From Leptobrachium leishanense (taxonomy: Eukaryota; Chordata; Amphibia; Anura; Megophryidae), in the NCBI GenBank assembly GCA_009667805.1, contig CM019068.1, positions 7,497,733 through 7,561,732 on the forward strand: DNA of 64,000 nucleotides, given 5' to 3'. This document shows, piece after piece, positions 11,088 through 22,029 of the stretch. Within the stretch, counting starts at the first letter, position 1; the number at the start of each line of letters is the position of its first letter. Position numbers and translations under genes: made by a program. Below the pieces are notes generated by a model that saw only the letters and a list, made by a program, of their open reading frames with translations, had not been told where the DNA came from and made no database searches.

Positions 11088-11305
11088 TGTCATGGAACTG
11101 ACGTAGCGATCCCCGCGTCAAACCCCAAGACTTTCATTTCCATGGCGAAAACCCCAAAAGACATAGACCGTTGCTTTGGGGAAGACCTTATGTTCACTCA
11201 TATTGTTTTAAATGTATTGTCGCTGAACCCCTGGCTCAGAGACTGTGGACTGTATTAACCCCTCGCTCCTCTGCTATTCCCCTCAATTAAGCTATTTGTC
11301 TCTTA

Positions 11306-12242
11306 CAGGGTTATCCAAAGAGATTCGAAAAGTCACCGCACGTTCGGTGACTTTTCGTTCTCTTCTATTCGGTTCCTTTTGCCGATTGCATTTCGGTGAC
11401 CCTGCGGTGTATTCAGCAAGCAGCACAGGGTCCCCGAATTGCAGGGAAAAGCTGCCGCAAACCTGACGAAAACTCACCGAATGCACGCTGAAAACAAGCA
11501 AAAACATCTGGATTAACCTTCGAAAAAGACGAACAGGAGCCGATTTATTCACTGCCTCCTCTACGTCACAGCTGCTTCGGCTCTGTGTGATTCACACAGA
11601 GCCGAAGCAGCTGTGACGTAGAGGAGGCAGTGAATAAATTAGCAAAACCATTTGTATGAATCTGGGAAAAGTGAAACGCTGTTTGCAAAGAAACTACTGA
11701 GCCAAAATGTCTGAAATTTATATATGAGGTCCAGGGAATGATAATAAAGAGGGCTGTTACAAAAAAAATAAGTAAACTGAAAAAAAAATAAAAAAAAATC
11801 GGACTTTTAATAAAAATAAAAAAAAATCAGAAAAATGCTTAAAGTATCCTAAAAAATCTATAAATAAAGAGACTTTTTGCTGCAGAATTTTATAATGAAC
11901 GGTTTATTAGATATTGAATTAAAACAGGAATATTTTTAACATTGAAGCCTATGGGATTCTCTTGAACAAATTTGCCGAATTAAACCACTGAATGGCAGGG
12001 CATTAGGGGAACCTTTCACTGCTGGTTTGTGTTCTCTGAATAGCCGAAGCAGTGCTTCTCTATGGGGATTTCACTGCCCTCGAACAGGGACCGAACAGGC
12101 ACCGTATGTGCAGGCAATTCGCCAGGATTTGGCGAATTGCCTGCTCTCTGGATAGCCGAATGGCCAGGAAAGGTAACCAAACGCTGATTTTCACTGTTCG
12201 GTTACCTTTCTCAAGCAATTCGGATCTCTTTGGATAACCCTG
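11306..12242. mobile_element. PIF/Harbinger-like MITE (3-bp TTA target)
   Basis: 937 bp. It begins CAGGGTTATCCAAAGAGAT and its reverse complement begins CAGGGTTATCCAAAGAGATC. It is flanked by TTA (11303-11305 and 12243-12245), and the other LTR shows the empty site with a single TTA. There is no transposase. It holds a perfect hairpin at 11543-11639. Near its right end (reverse strand, about 12070-12140) are a GGCAATTCGCC inverted pair and the single-copy motif TACGGTGCCTGTTCGG. That motif is the apparent ancestor of the 27-bp minisatellite at 15903. The superfamily assignment rests on the 3-bp TTA site only. Confidence 0.88.
11543..11639. repeat. Perfect 48-bp inverted repeat
   Basis: Arms 11543-11590 and 11592-11639 are exact reverse complements around a single T at 11591. 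The core is GAGCCGAAGCAGCTGTGACG on the second arm. As single-stranded DNA or RNA it would form a very stable hairpin. It lies in the middle of the MITE. Confidence 0.93.
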
Positions 12243-13501
12243 TTAGTGTTTTAAAGTGGTGTTTTGTGACCCCCCCCCTATCAGCATGTAATCAAAATGC
12301 CTGTAAACCTGTCCCTTATGCTCACTGTGTTATCTGACACCAGGGTTAACCTGGGATTGAAAGCCTGAGCTGGGTTTGAAACCCCAGCCAATCACCATCC
12401 AAGGAGCTAGAAGGGCCAACCAATCCCATTCCTGGAATACACCTCATTGCCTGTAATGGAGCCATCTGCAGAAACTTTAAACGTCTGCGCCCCGAAAACT
12501 AACTGCTCCAGCAGGTTGATTTTTAACAGGTGGGGTGATCCTCAGGCGAGCTACCATTGTGGTGATTTTCAGGAGGGAGCTCGATTGGGAAACCACTTTG
12601 CTGAGCCTTTTGTTGACCCCAGGAGCTTAAGCAGCCCATACCATGCGGCATCCAAAGGGGATATCTACTATATGCTGCCATTCGTGTCCCTGTCCCCAGA
12701 TCTGGGCGCTTTTTGGACCGTGACACCCTAGGGACCCGAGCTATCAAACAGTGCCCCTGGTTTGCCGCTGCTCCTCTGGAATCCCCCCCAAACAAGGACC
12801 TGTGCTCTGTATGACTGCAGATACAGATAATTATAAGGCACCACCATGTACCGTAGCGCTGTACAATGGGAAAGACAGGATAACCAATATACATGCAAGT
12901 TAAACACATAGAACAGTCCCAGAAAAGCCCCTGCTCAAGAGCTTGCACTTTGAGAGGACCTGATGGGGAACAGGCTGAATAGCGGTGCCGAAATGTCTGG
13001 GGGGCGGGAATGTTAACTGTTGTTATCTGATTCTGAAACAAATAAAAGCAGGCCAAGAGAAATGGCCAGTGTGTATCCTGTGATGAACATACAGCCTGCC
13101 TGGTGTCTGTCTCAACTACGCTACAGCTATAATCACTCTCAGAAGGCACTGAGCGGCATTCTCGAAATGCAAGGAGGCTCCAAGGCAAGGGTTCAGAACA
13201 AGAGGGTCCGCAGCTGTGGATCAGGCTGCTCGAGGCACTGAGTTCCGAGCAACTCAGAGGCCGGGCTGATCCTGGTAAGGGGGTGTCTGGAGAGCTAGGA
13301 CAGACGGGAAGAGACGGCGTCCCATCACACCTCCCACTTGTTAAGGGACCAAAAGTAATGGGACAATTGGCTTCTCAGCTGTTCCATGGCCAAGTGTGTG
13401 ATATTCCCTCATTACCCCAATTACAATGTGCAGATAAAAGGCCCAGAGTTCATTTCAAGTGTGCTATTTGCATTTGGAATCTGTTGCTTTCAACTCTCAG
13501 G

Positions 13502-14534
13502 ATGAGATCCAAAAAGCTGTCACTATCAGTGAAGCAAGCCATCATTAGGCTGAAGAAACAAAACAAACCCATCAGAGAGATAGCAAGAACATTAGGCGTG
13601 GCCAAAACAACTGTTTGGAACATTCTCAAAAAGAAGGAACGCACCGGTGAGCTCAGCAACACCAAAAGACCCGGGAGACCACGGAAAACAACTGTGGTGG
13701 ATGACCGAAGAATTCTTTCCCTGGTGAAGAAAACAACCTTCACAACAGTTGGCCAGATCAAGAACACTCTCCAGGAGGTAGGTGTATGTGTGTCAAAGTC
13801 AACAATCAAGAGAAGACTTCACCAGAGTGAATACAGAGGGTTCACCACAAGATGTAAACCATTGGTGAGCCTCAAAAACAGGAAGGCCAGATTAGAGTTT
13901 GCCAAACAACACCTAACAAAGCCTTCACAGTTCTGGAACAAGATCCTATGGACAGATGAGACCAAGATCAACTTGTACCAGAGTGATGGGAAGAGAAGAG
14001 TATGGAAAAGGAAAGGAACTGCTCATGATCCTAAGCATACCACCTCATCAGTGAAGCATGGTGGTGGTAGTGTCATGGCGTGGGCATGTATGGCTGCCAA
14101 TGGAACTGGTTCTCTTGTATTTATTGATGATGTGACGCTGACAAAAGCAGCAGGATGAATTCTGAAGTGTTTCGGGCAATATTATCTGCTCACATTCAGC
14201 CAAATGCTGCAGAACTCATTGGACGGCGCTTCACAGTGCAGATGGACAATGTCCCAAAGCATACTGCAAAAGCAACCAGAGAGTTTTTGAAGGGACAGAA
14301 GTGGAATGTTATGCAATGGCCAAGTCAATCACCTGACCTGAATCCCATTGAGCAGCATTTCACTTGAAGACAAAACTGAAGGGAAAATGCCCCAAGAACA
14401 AGCAGGAACTGAAGACAGTTGCAGTAGAGGCCTGGCAGAGCATCACCAGGGATGAAACCCAGCGTCTGCTGATGTCTATGCGTTCCAGACTTCAGGCTGT
14501 GATTGACTGCAAAGGATTTGCAACCAAGTATTAA
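13502..14534 (+). pseudogene. Tc1-like transposase (family A)
   Basis: The start ATG at 13502 gives a paired-like DNA-binding region: a first helix-turn-helix with IREIARTLGVAKTTVW, a GRPRKTT linker, then a second helix-turn-helix. The catalytic domain follows with D in LWTDETKINLY, D in VQMDNVPKHTAK and E in SPDLNPIE, 34 residues after the second D (DD34E, typical of Tc1). A glycine-rich KHGGGSVMAW box lies between. One base is missing near 14137 (frame ends at 14158 and resumes in the next frame at 14155), and another shift falls near 14362 after IEQHF. The C-terminus ends GFATKY at 14534. About 340 codons were present originally, the normal size. Confidence 0.93.
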
Positions 14535-14565
14535 GAAGGGAAAGTTTGATTTATGATTATTATTC

Positions 14566-14786
14566 TGTCCCATTACCTTTGGTCCCTTAACAAGTGGGGG
14601 CACATCTGCAAACTGCTGTAAGTCCTACACCGTTCACCTGAGTTGGATGTACATACCCTCAAATTAAAGCTGACAGTCTGCAGTTAAAGCACATTGTGTT
14701 TGTTTCATTCCAACTCCATTGTGGTGGTGTATAGAGCCAAAGATGTTACAATTGTGTCCATGTCCCAATATTTCTGCACCTGACTG
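14566..14786. repeat. Right inverted repeat of Tc1 A
   Basis: Reverse complement of the left terminus, ending GCACCTGACTG at 14786, followed by the target TA at 14787-14788. Confidence 0.92.
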
Positions 14787-14788
14787 TA

Positions 14789-14990
14789 TTTTCCCCCAGC
14801 TCACATTGCCTCCCAGTTCACATGGATATAATTGCCCCCAGTTCACATGGATATAATTGTCCCCAGTTCACATGGATATAATTGCCCCCAGTTCACATGG
14901 ATATAATTGTCCCCAGTTCACATGGCTATAATTGCCCCCAGCTCACACATGGTATTTTTTTGCCCCCAGCAGCTCACCTCTCTTCTTTTC
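14789..14990. repeat. 26-bp minisatellite, right part
   Basis: The same unit as 3520-3795 (CAGTTCACATGGATATAATT plus GCCCC) continues for about seven copies and decays into CAGCTCACACATGG and CAGCAGCTCACC. Confidence 0.88.
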
Positions 14991-15639
14991 TCTGCAGTGG
15001 GTCCGAAATGATTGAGCTGCTGGCCGCACATTGCCGGTGGCCGCGTGCTTTCCTGCTACGAATGGCCGCTGGCAGGAAGTGCGACCGCTCGCCTGGGATC
15101 CCGCAGCGTTCCCGCAGGACTCGAGCCCTGGAGTTAGGTTTTGATGGTGGTTGGGGTAAAGGTTAGGTTGGTTAAGGTTGTTTATTATGATGTTTAAGCT
15201 GGATACTGATTTTGGACACTTTGGGGTCGATTCGCAAAGCACTGAAATTAAACCATTTCGATGCTTTTTACTTTGTGATTCCATTTGGCCAAAAATTCAG
15301 TGAATTCACTATTTATCGAATTTTCATTGTATTTTGCTTAAAATGGAGACGACGAAGCAGTTATTGGACATTGACAAAAAGTGCTGATAAGGGCCTCAAT
15401 TGACCCTGTAGCTGCTATGAAATTGGAGATACATGGTTTCAAATTCAAACATAGTTATCCTTTCTCTGGGCCTATTCTGAGGCATGGGCCTGGATCTGCT
15501 GCTCCATCTGCCCCTATGTTAATCCGGCCTTGCTAACAGGACAGGTTTTAAGGATTCTCTTAGGGAAATGCAGACTGAATCCTGCAATCACTGAGCAGCA
15601 AATCATTTCTCTATGCTTCACATATCCAAATCCTGCAAA
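14991..15639. other. Unassigned stretch with a small possible MITE
   Basis: No gene is supported. 15000-15170 is GC-rich, with a GCCGGTGGCCGC / CGAATGGCCGCTGG-like internal similarity. 15222-15406 begins GGGGTCGATTCGCAAAGCAC and ends AATTGACCC. Its first 20 bases match the reverse complement of the right end of the MITE at 27148-27975, so it may be a short member of the same group. The remainder to 15639 is unrecognised. Confidence 0.45.
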
Positions 15640-15771
15640 CCTGACCTGTTAGGGGAGACCTGAGGACAGGTTTGAAACCCTGTGAAACATTAAATATGTA
15701 AAAGGAATCAACAAGGTAGAGGAAGGGAGTTATATTTAAAAGGAAACAAAGTATCAAAACAAGAGGACATA
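15640..15771 (+). pseudogene. CR1/L2-like LINE 3' fragment, left half
   Basis: Decayed coding sequence ending ..KTRGH, the conserved tract near the C-terminus of these LINE polyproteins. The intact LINE frame at 52392-53216 has RTRGHPFRLEE at the same place. It is interrupted after ATA (15769-15771) by the composite 15772-25737 and resumes at 25741 with SFRLEEQR. Confidence 0.75.
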
Positions 15772-15902
15772 AGGGGTTAATCAGAGATGGCTGATCTGGC
15801 CCCAAAATGTCACTGAACAGTGAGTTTCCCCGCACCGTGACATTTCGGGGCCATTCAGCTATTGTGAAAGAGCAGGCAGTTCGCCAAATTTTTGCGAATT
15901 GT

Positions 15903-17193
15903 CAGTGAAATACGGTGTCTGTTCGGCGGCAGTGAAATACGGTGCCTGTTCGGCAGCAGTGAAATACGATGCCTGTTCAGCGGCAGTGAAATACGGTGCC
16001 TGTTCAGCGGCAGTGAAATACGATGCCTGTTCAGCGGCAGTGAAATACGGTGCCTGTTCACTGGCAGTGAAATACGGTACCTGTTCGGCGGCAGTGAAAT
16101 ATGGTGCCTGTTCGGCAGCAGTGAAATACGGTGCCTTTTTTACGGCGGCAGTGAAATACGTTGCCTGTTCAGTGGCAGTGAAATACAGTGCCTGTTCATC
16201 GGCAGTGAAATACGGTGCCTGTTCGGCGGCAGTGAAATACGGTGCCTGTTCGACAGCAGTGAAATACGGTGCCTGTTCGACAACAGTGAAATACGGTGCT
16301 TGTTCTGCGGCAGTGAAATACAGTGCCTGTTCAGTGGCAGTGAAATATGGTGCCTGTTCGGCAGCAGTGAAATACAGTGCCTGTTCAGCGGCAGTGAAAT
16401 ACGGTGCCTGTTCAGCGGCAGTGAAATATGGTGCCTGTTCGGCAGCAGTGAAATACGGTGCTTGTTCTGCGGCAGTGAAATACAGTGCCTGTTCAGCGGC
16501 AGTGAAATACGGTGCCTGTTCAGCGGCAGTGAAATACGGTGCCTGTTCAGCGGCAGTGAAATATGGTGCCTGTTCGGCAGCAGTGAAATACAGTGCCTGT
16601 TCAGTGGCAGTGAAATATGGTGCTTGTTCTGCGGCAGTGAAATACGGTGCCTGTTCAGCGGCAGTGAAATATGGTGCCTGTTCGGCAGCAGTGAAATATG
16701 GTGCCTGTTCAGCGGCAGTGAAATATGGTGCCTGTTCGACAGCAGTGAAATACGGTGCCTGTTCAGCGACAGTGAAATACGGTGCCTGTTTGGCGGCAGT
16801 GAAATACGATGCCTGTTCGGCGGCAGTGAAATACGGTGCCTGTTCATCGGCAGTGAAATATGTTGCCTGTTTGGCGACAGTGAAATACGGTGCCTGTTCG
16901 GCGGCAGTGAAATACGGTGCCTGTTCGACAGCAGTGAAATACGGTGCCTGTTCGACAGCAGTGAAATACGGTGCCTGTTCGACAACAGTGAAATACGGTG
17001 CTTGTTCAGCGGCAGTGAAATACGGTGCCTGTTCGTCGGCAGTGAAATACGGTGCTTGTTCGGCAGCAGTGAAATATGGTGCCTGTTTGGCGGCAGTGAA
17101 ATACGGTGCCTGTTTGGCGGCAGTGAAATACGGTGCCTGTTTGGCGGCAGTGAAATATGGTGCCTGTTTGGCGGCAGTGAAATACGGTGCCTG
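15903..17193. repeat. 27-bp minisatellite inside the composite
   Basis: About 48 copies of GTGAAATACGGTGCCTGTTC plus GGCGGCA. Because 27 is a multiple of three and no phase has a stop, several frames stay open for up to 446-488 codons with a 9-residue period. These are not credible genes. The array is cut at 17193 by the LINE and three degenerate units reappear at 25182-25264. Confidence 0.95.
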
Positions 17194-17289
17194 GTGGACG
17201 TGGCTTGGCGCTCAACTAAGATGGCTGCGTGATTTCACCTCTCCTGACATCACCACTGATCAATCGCCCAGAGCATTGCACAATTGGAC

Positions 17290-18327
17290 ATGGTTAAACC
17301 AAAACCTAAGGGAGCGTCTGCTACACCCAGCAAGCATCAGGGAGAGACCCTTCTCGGCCAGATAGACCCATTTTTCCGACTCCCGGATGAGGAACCTGCC
17401 CCGCGGGAGACACCCAACATAGTGTCCGCATCACTTACTCCCTCAGCGGGACAAGATTCGCAGAGCGGCATGGGACAATTGGAAGCACTAATTGCGACTT
17501 TACCCACTAGGGCTGACTTAGATCGGCTGATCCTGTCGGTCAAAGATACCTTCAAAGCGGAGGTGGATGGACTGAAGTCAGATATGACGAAGATAGATGG
17601 CAGGCTGGAGCACGTGGAACAACGCTTAGCAGAGGCGGCTGGGCCTTCTCAGAAATGAGGCGCCATATCGATGATCTAGAGAACCGATCGCGTCGACACA
17701 ACCTACGCATTCGAGGGGTAAGAGAATCCGTCACCTACCTTAGGCCCTATCTGGTGACCCTTTTCGGGGAGCTCCTGGGACATAACAACCTTACCCAAGA
17801 TCATATTGACAGAGCGCATAGAATTTTCCGCCCTCGCCTACCAGCACCCATGGATCCGCGAAGGGACATTGTCTGTCATATTACTGACTTTACTCTCAAA
17901 GAAAATATCGTGGCAAAAGCCCGCAACAATGCACCCTTAACATACGGCGGTGAAGATATTGAAGTGTATAATGACCTATCCACGTTTTCTCTCGGGCACG
18001 GGGGCTCTTAGGCCCTTAACCACAGTGTTACATGAAGCGGACATCCCATACCACTGGGGACACCCCTTTGCATTGATGGTCCTGCGAGATCAAAAGTTAT
18101 TTGTAATTAGCACACCAACGGACGTCCAGGGATTCACCCGAGATCTGGACTTGCCAGTTGCCACCAGTGGACATCCAGGATTGGGAGAAGCCACTCAGAC
18201 GCCAAGAGAACCGAGGCAGAGACCACATCTTCAACGATCCACCCCACCCGAACGTCATGGATCCCGTCGACGCAGGGATATTCGGCGACAGGGGACTCCC
18301 CCGGCTCGGGCTGAAAATGATGCCTGA
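17290..18327 (+). pseudogene. L1-type ORF1 protein
   Basis: ATG at 17290. Residues about 55-120 form a heptad-rich coiled coil (LDRLILSVKDTFKAEVDG, MTKIDGRLEHVEQRL). The frame stops at 17658 and the protein continues in another frame with IDDLENRSRRHNLRIRG, the hallmark of the L1 ORF1 RNA-binding domain (Transposase_22 family). A second frame change near 17995 leads into the C-terminal domain (LSGTGALRPLTTVL, FALMVLRDQKLFVI), ending at 18327. ORF1 proteins coat LINE RNA as trimers; with two frame breaks this copy cannot be made. Confidence 0.85.
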
Positions 18328-19606
18328 TCCCAATTTTTCTTAATATTTTTCGGTTGAATTTCGGACCCTGTCCGTACAGATATGGCTCTGACCTCTTCTT
18401 CCCCGCTTTTGGGGCACTTCACCCACTCACTCGATATTGTTACTTTTATTTATGCTTTGCCAGCGACAACTGACCCACGTGTTGTCCCCCCATAGGAGGA
18501 CCTGGTATGCACATATCGCTGGGACCGATGCAGGATTTCCTACGACACATTCCCTCGATACCAATCAAGAGGTACAGGGTGGGTGACGTGGGGAGGGTTT
18601 GGAGGGAGGAGGATGTTGTCACCGGGCAGTACTCTTGAATCGATAAATTCCCAAATGTCCAGAACGATGTCTGCTTCTATAGGTCTGGGGTTTGACCCGT
18701 GAAAGGGGGATACACGAAAGAGGGTTGCTGGCGCATGGTGGGTGGCCCTGGGTGGGGAGTTCAGGATATGCGGACTGTCAGTCCCAGACCGGGGTATCTA
18801 CCCATTCCGGAAATTCGTGACGATGGATCGGGGTTGTTCATTGTGGACACCCCCCAACCCCTGTCTCAATGTTATCGCGCACTTAAGAGTTTAATAAGAG
18901 TTTTCTCACAATGTGATGGAGGAGAGAGGAGGGAAGACTGTTTCTCCCTCAACCCCCCCTTTTTTTCTACTTTCGCCCCTCCTCTTTCCTCCACACCTCA
19001 TTCTGGTGGGGACTGTAATTCGTTGGGTTCTATGGATGGATGTCTAACCTCGGTGGGATGGCCTGCAAGGTTCCGATGAAGGGCCCTTTATGGGAATTAT
19101 AGCTATGGTTACAGATGTTGTAGTTATTCAATGTATTCTTTAAGGTCCATTGTTACTGTTATAGCGGTTTGTCAATGAGTGATGTTGTCCTCCTTTTTTT
19201 TCCTGTGTGTGACTTTGTTTTACATACTAACTCAACCTTCATTGCGTTCTTCTTGTCACTTTTTGATGATTTTTCCCACTACCCTCACGGGGATTGACGC
19301 TTTTTGACCCCTGGGGGGCACCTCCGTTCACTACCTTGAAGTGATCTGTTTCGCTCATACCCAGGTCTGCGTTACACCTTCTTTGAATCTTTAGAGGAGG
19401 AAAAGAATTGTGGTGTTGTGTTGTGTGTGTGTGTGTGTGTGTTGTGGTTTGGTTTTTTTTCTCTTTCCCTTCTTCTTTCTTGTAACCCCAGCTTTTTATC
19501 TCAGCCTGGTATTGCCAACCGACTTACCTACCTGTCTGACCTATCTTGACAGCGGCATCTAAATTTGACCGGCAAATCACAGTTCAGTTTGCTAAATATT
19601 TCGGAC
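18328..19606 (+). other. Long region between ORF1 and ORF2
   Basis: About 1.28 kb without a credible frame. It contains short open stretches, pyrimidine-rich tracts (18950-19000, 19450-19490) and a TG microsatellite at about 19417-19442. Most L1 elements have a short spacer here, so this is unusually long. It may be decayed coding sequence, or a spacer with translation signals. Confidence 0.6.
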
Positions 19607-20918
19607 ATGTATGCTCCTGCCAAAATGAATGTACTCTCTTATAACGTGAGAGGCTTGAACAGTCCAGAAAAACGACGTAAGCTGTTGAGCGAACTGTGGT
19701 CCCTAAGGGCGTCGGTGGTGTTCCTCCAGGAGACCCTTTTCAGGGAAGGCTCCGCCCCAAGGTTGGATAACTCTATATTCCCACTGGGATTTTACAGTCA
19801 CTTTTCCTCTGGAATATCGAGAGGGGTCGGTATTTTATTCTCCAATTCGTTCGTTTTAGAATCTCACAGTTAACTGATCCAGAAGGCAGATTTTTTTCAT
19901 CAAAGCCACTATCGCAAACTCGGCTTATACATTTGCGTCCATTTATTTACCGAACACAACCCGACATAAAACTCTTCAGATGATCTTGCGCCTATTGACG
20001 AACTTCATGTCGGGCTCCTTGGTACTCACAGGGGATTTGAATGCGGCTTTAGATCCTCGAATGGATGCATCACGTGGCACGGCCGCGGTGCCCGCCGGAA
20101 TACTGCGACACATTCGAAGATCCCTTGCGTCCTTGGTTGGTGGATACCTGGAGACTACATAATGGGGGGGAGGGCTAGAGAATACTCTTACTACTCCCAG
20201 GCTCATTCATCATATTCCAGACTTGACTACATTTTTTTATAACAGCATGCATTTGAACGATCTTCTGGAGCCAGGATTGGCACCCGAACATGGTCGGACC
20301 ACGCTCCGGTATGTCTTGAACTAGTCTCCCCTCTACTTCGGCCGAAGGAACGTCTTTGGCACCTGAACGTGTCTTTACTAACCGATCCGGTTATTTGTCG
20401 GGAGGCGACACAGTTACTGTCTGATTTCTTCTCTGAGAACCTCACTGCAGAGGTCGCAGTACCGACGGTATGGGAGGCGCATAAGGCGGTGGTCAGAGGC
20501 TTCCTAATTAGTAAAGCGACACCACGTAAAAGTCTGCAGTCTGGGGAATATGCCAAGCTTTTGACGGACATTCGAAACCTAGAATTAGAACACGCCGATA
20601 CTCCTACCGATGACATATACCAACGTTTATCCCACTTGCGCTGTGACCTCACTACCATTCTTAATCGACAAACGAAATTGCTGGCGGCCAAGACGAAATG
20701 CTTTTTCTTGACCAGGGAAAACCAGCCAGGCAAACTCTTGGCGCGGATTTTGAAAGCAGAGCTTCAGCAAACATCGCTCAAATCAAGCCAGAAGGTAAGC
20801 CGATTACGGCACATCCGATGGAAATTCAACAAGCATTTAGGGACTATTTTGGCTCTTTGTACAACCTCCAAGGCCGACCGGATGGTGCAACGACGGCACA
20901 AGACACCTCGGAATACCT

Positions 20919-22029
20919 AGTGCGGGAGGGGTGGGGTCGCGCTTATTCCCCGACGGGTTGGCTGCAACCACCAAATGCATCCAGCCCAACAACATGTGTA
21001 ACACATAACAAAGAAAAAAATGTCATCTGCGCTTACTCCAATTATACCGTGTGAAACTAAACACAATTAGAGGTTTGGTTTCTTATTAATGGCCATTATA
21101 AGACTAGCTCGCCCGCCAACGTCACGGCACCTCTATAAGGGCGAGTCCTAACCAAAATGAAACCACAGGCTGCTACATAGCAAACCATACCTGCTCATGC
21201 TGCTTGTCAAACATGAGGTAGACTGGTGGGCCTTTATTTATGCTCCCCCAGAAACAAAATCCACTTTGGGATCATAACAAAGACACGGAGCGGAGTCTTG
21301 CTGCAGGGATGACCTGGCTGGAAGTACATTGAAACATACATAGTGCAGGAGGGGTGGGGTCGCGCCTATTCCCCCGACGGGTTGGCTGCAACCACCAAAT
21401 GCATCCAGCCCAACAACATGTATAAAACATAACAAAGAAAAAAATGTCATCTGCGCTTACTCCAATTATACCGTGTGAAACTAAACACAATTAGAGGTTT
21501 GGTTTCTTATTCTTATATTGGCCATTAATAAGAAACCAAACCTCTAATTGTGTTTAGTTTCACACGCTATAATTGGAGTAAGCGCAGATGATATTTTTTT
21601 CTTTGTTATGTTTTACACATGTTGTTGGGCTGGATGCATTTGGTGGTTGCAGCCAACCCTTCGGGGAATAGGCGCGACCACACCCCTCCTGCACTATGTA
21701 TGTTTCAATGTACTTCCAGCCAGGTCATCCCTGCAGCAAGACTCCGCTCCGTGTCTTTGTTTTGATCTACAGTGGATTTTGTTTCTGGGGGAGCATAAAT
21801 AAAGGCCCACCAGTCTACTTCATGTTTGACAAGCAGCATGAGCAGGTATGGTTTGCTATGTAGCAGCCTATGGTTTCATTTTGGTTAGGACTCGCCCTTA
21901 TAGAGGTGCCGTGACGTTGGCGGGCGAGCTAGTCTTATAATGGCCATTAATAAGAAACCAAACCTCTAATTGTGTTTAGTTTCACACGGTATAATTGGAG
22001 TAAGCGCAGATGACATTTTTTTCTTTGTT
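20919..22029. mobile_element. Inverted-dimer insertion with 14-bp target duplication
   Basis: 1111 bp inserted in LINE ORF2 and flanked by ACCTCGGAATACCT (20905-20918 and 22030-22043). It has the structure A-B-A followed by the inverted A-B-A. A (about 172 bp, starting AGTGC.GGAGGGGTGGGGTCGC) occurs at 20919-21090 and 21342-21515 in plus sense, and at about 21525-21696 and 21946-22029 in minus sense, the last one truncated at TTTCTTTGTT. B (about 250 bp) is at 21091-21341 and inverted at 21697-21945. No ORF or known RNA is recognised. Direct repeats plus an inverted partial copy are reminiscent of Penelope-like element layouts, but no Penelope gene is present. Confidence 0.85.
21119..21139 (+). 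promoter_or_regulatory. Possible Pol II promoter in unit B
   Basis: GCCCGCC at 21112-21118, a CRE-like ACGTCA at 21119-21124 and a TATA-like TATAAG at 21134-21139 occur within 30 bp. The inverted copy of B (about 21897-21925) keeps all three. Promoter activity is inference. Confidence 0.35.

Larger units (their letters stand above)
3988..13329 (+). mobile_element. Gmr1-like Ty3/gypsy LTR retrotransposon
   Basis: Both LTRs begin TGTCATGGAA and end CATCACA. The element is flanked by a 5-bp duplication CCTCC (3983-3987 and 13330-13334). Internal order is gag with a zinc knuckle, aspartic protease, integrase, reverse transcriptase, RNase H. Integrase before reverse transcriptase is the copia-like order. 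Within Ty3/gypsy that order is known from the deuterostome Gmr1 group, and the RT motifs (VPKRDG, CVDYRRLN, YLDD) and the GPY motif after integrase are gypsy-type. It is inserted in the left inverted repeat of Tc1 A. It carries a TTAA element in pol and a MITE in the 3' LTR, plus a stop and several frame changes, so this copy is dead. Confidence 0.93.
11088..13329 (+). repeat. 3' LTR of Gmr1-like element 1
   Basis: 2242 bp. It aligns with the 1297-bp 5' LTR except for a 937-bp MITE and its 3-bp target duplication at 11303-12245. It ends CATCACA at 13329, followed by CCTCC, the 5-bp target duplication. Confidence 0.93.
3798..14786 (+). mobile_element. Tc1-like transposon A, interrupted
   Basis: The left terminus begins CAGTCAGGTGCAGAAATATT at 3798. 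Its reverse complement ends at 14786, and both sides are flanked by TA (3796-3797 and 14787-14788). The inverted repeats are long, about 220 bp: 3798-3987 plus 13335-13367 pair with about 14566-14786. A transposase pseudogene lies at 13502-14534. The Gmr1-like LTR retrotransposon 3988-13329 sits inside the left inverted repeat, so it arrived later. Without it the element would be about 1.65 kb, a normal Tc1 size. Confidence 0.93.

Noticed and set aside
15892..17365. Open frames of 446 and 488 codons with a 9-residue repeat
   Set aside because: The 27-bp unit is a multiple of three and has no stops in several phases on both strands; the frames follow the array edges exactly.
20919..22029. snRNA or histone-gene origin of the inverted dimer
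   Set aside because: No match that I can recall to U1, U2 or histone sequences; only generic promoter motifs.
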